Part shown: positions 5,016 to 5,329 of the stretch, piece by piece | How positions within the stretch are numbered: position 1 is the first letter of the stretch | How the letters are laid out: each line of letters opens with the position of its first letter | Assembly: GCA_002793635.1 (NCBI GenBank) | Contig: PFEM01000018.1 | Coordinates: 1,734 to 7,062, forward strand | Length of the DNA: 5,329 nt | Reading direction: 5' to 3' | Source of the DNA: Candidatus Shapirobacteria bacterium CG10_big_fil_rev_8_21_14_0_10_48_15 | GTDB lineage: Bacteria; Patescibacteriota; Microgenomatia; PFEM01 | Program-made: the position numbers and the translations under genes | Notes under the pieces: generated by a model | The model's database searches: none | What the model was told of the DNA's origin: nothing | The model's input: the letters and a program-made list of their open reading frames with translations, nothing else

Positions 5016-5329
5016 GCGTCTGAAGAGCCACGCACTCGCCCCGCAGCTGCGGGGAGGAAAGTCCGGACAGCCAAAGACAGGGTGGACACCGAAAGGTGCC
5101 AGGGCGTGCCCCCAGTGGTACGCTCCTAGATAGGGCCACAGAGACGAGCCTTAACTTTGCAAGGGGTTTACCCTGAACGAAGTGAAGGGTGAAACGAGGC
5201 AACCCTCCCTGCTGCAACCTCCGACTGGTGCCTTTGAGGCGTCTTTCCGATGTCCCGCAGTTGCGGGGCAAGCACCGAAGATTGAGGGCCTAGATAGATG
5301 AGTGCTAAAACAGAATCCGGCTTATGAGC
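5016..5329 (+). ncRNA. rnpB: RNase P RNA (3' end cut by window edge)
   Basis: This is the catalytic RNA of RNase P, which removes 5' leaders from pre-tRNAs. Conserved region I, GAGGAAAGTCCGGAC, lies at 5054-5068 and conserved region V, ACAGAATCCGGCTTAT, at 5310-5325. They form helix P4: AAG(U)CCGG (5059-5066, bulged U5062) pairs with CCGGCTT (5317-5323). P2 is GCACTC (5032-5037) with GAGTGC (5300-5305). P3 is the palindrome CCCCGCAGCTGCGGGG (5039-5054). CCACAGAGA (5136-5144) matches conserved region II, and CCTAGATAGATGA (5289-5301) is typical of the strand leading into P2. The terminal GC at 5328-5329 may begin the 3' strand of P1, which would pair with the GTCTGAAGAGC region (5018-5028). 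The middle is shorter than in E. coli, with little room for P12. The start is approximate, set from the promoter. Confidence 0.95.

Noticed and set aside
4933..5271. Open frame of 112 codons on the minus strand
   Set aside because: It runs antisense through rnpB, whose conserved regions and promoter are unambiguous.
1..5329. Recoded TGA (Gly or Trp) as in some CPR lineages
   Set aside because: Several genes end in TGA exactly at expected family ends (secD, abrB, DUF3048, DUF4446, zinc ribbon) and no in-frame TGA is needed.

Overview
The window looks like a chromosomal piece of a Patescibacteria/CPR-type bacterium, perhaps a Microgenomates-like lineage. The phylum is an inference. It rests on compact ATGA-type gene overlaps and on co-occurring families common in such genomes: DUF4446, DUF3048, a winged-helix/nucleotidyltransferase-like protein and a DUF5679-type zinc ribbon. 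Stop codons are TGA and TAA and Trp is read from TGG, so nothing suggests a recoded TGA.

Left part (1-4333, minus strand): one tightly packed gene set, read right to left. It runs: an unrecognised 150-aa protein, a DUF4446 membrane protein, a DUF3048 (YerB-like) exported protein, a winged-helix protein with a degenerate nucleotidyltransferase-like domain, a 66-aa AbrB/MazE-type DNA-binding protein, secD, and at the very edge probably the first codons of secF. The DUF4446/DUF3048 and abrB/secD junctions are ATGA overlaps, the winged-helix and abrB genes overlap by 8 nt, and the DUF3048/winged-helix gap is 4 nt. The genes are therefore probably co-transcribed and partly translationally coupled. 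DUF4446 also has a convincing promoter of its own.

Centre (4334-4373): a 40-bp divergent intergenic region with two back-to-back TATAAT boxes. Each box is so close to its start codon that the mRNAs should be leaderless or nearly so.

Right part (4374-5329, plus strand): a 97-aa basic protein with a C-terminal membrane helix, a 48-aa zinc-ribbon protein behind a near-perfect Shine-Dalgarno sequence, an intrinsic terminator, and the RNase P RNA gene (rnpB) with a consensus promoter. rnpB is cut by the window edge just before its 3' end.

Together the window holds housekeeping functions (SecD/F-driven protein export, tRNA 5' maturation) with conserved but poorly characterised envelope proteins and two small putative regulators in the sec operon. 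I see no mobile element, CRISPR array or tRNA. The most interesting points are the leaderless-type divergent promoter, the regulator pair coupled to secD, a perfect 24-bp palindrome inside a coding region, the shortened rnpB core, and the orphan first gene of the operon.
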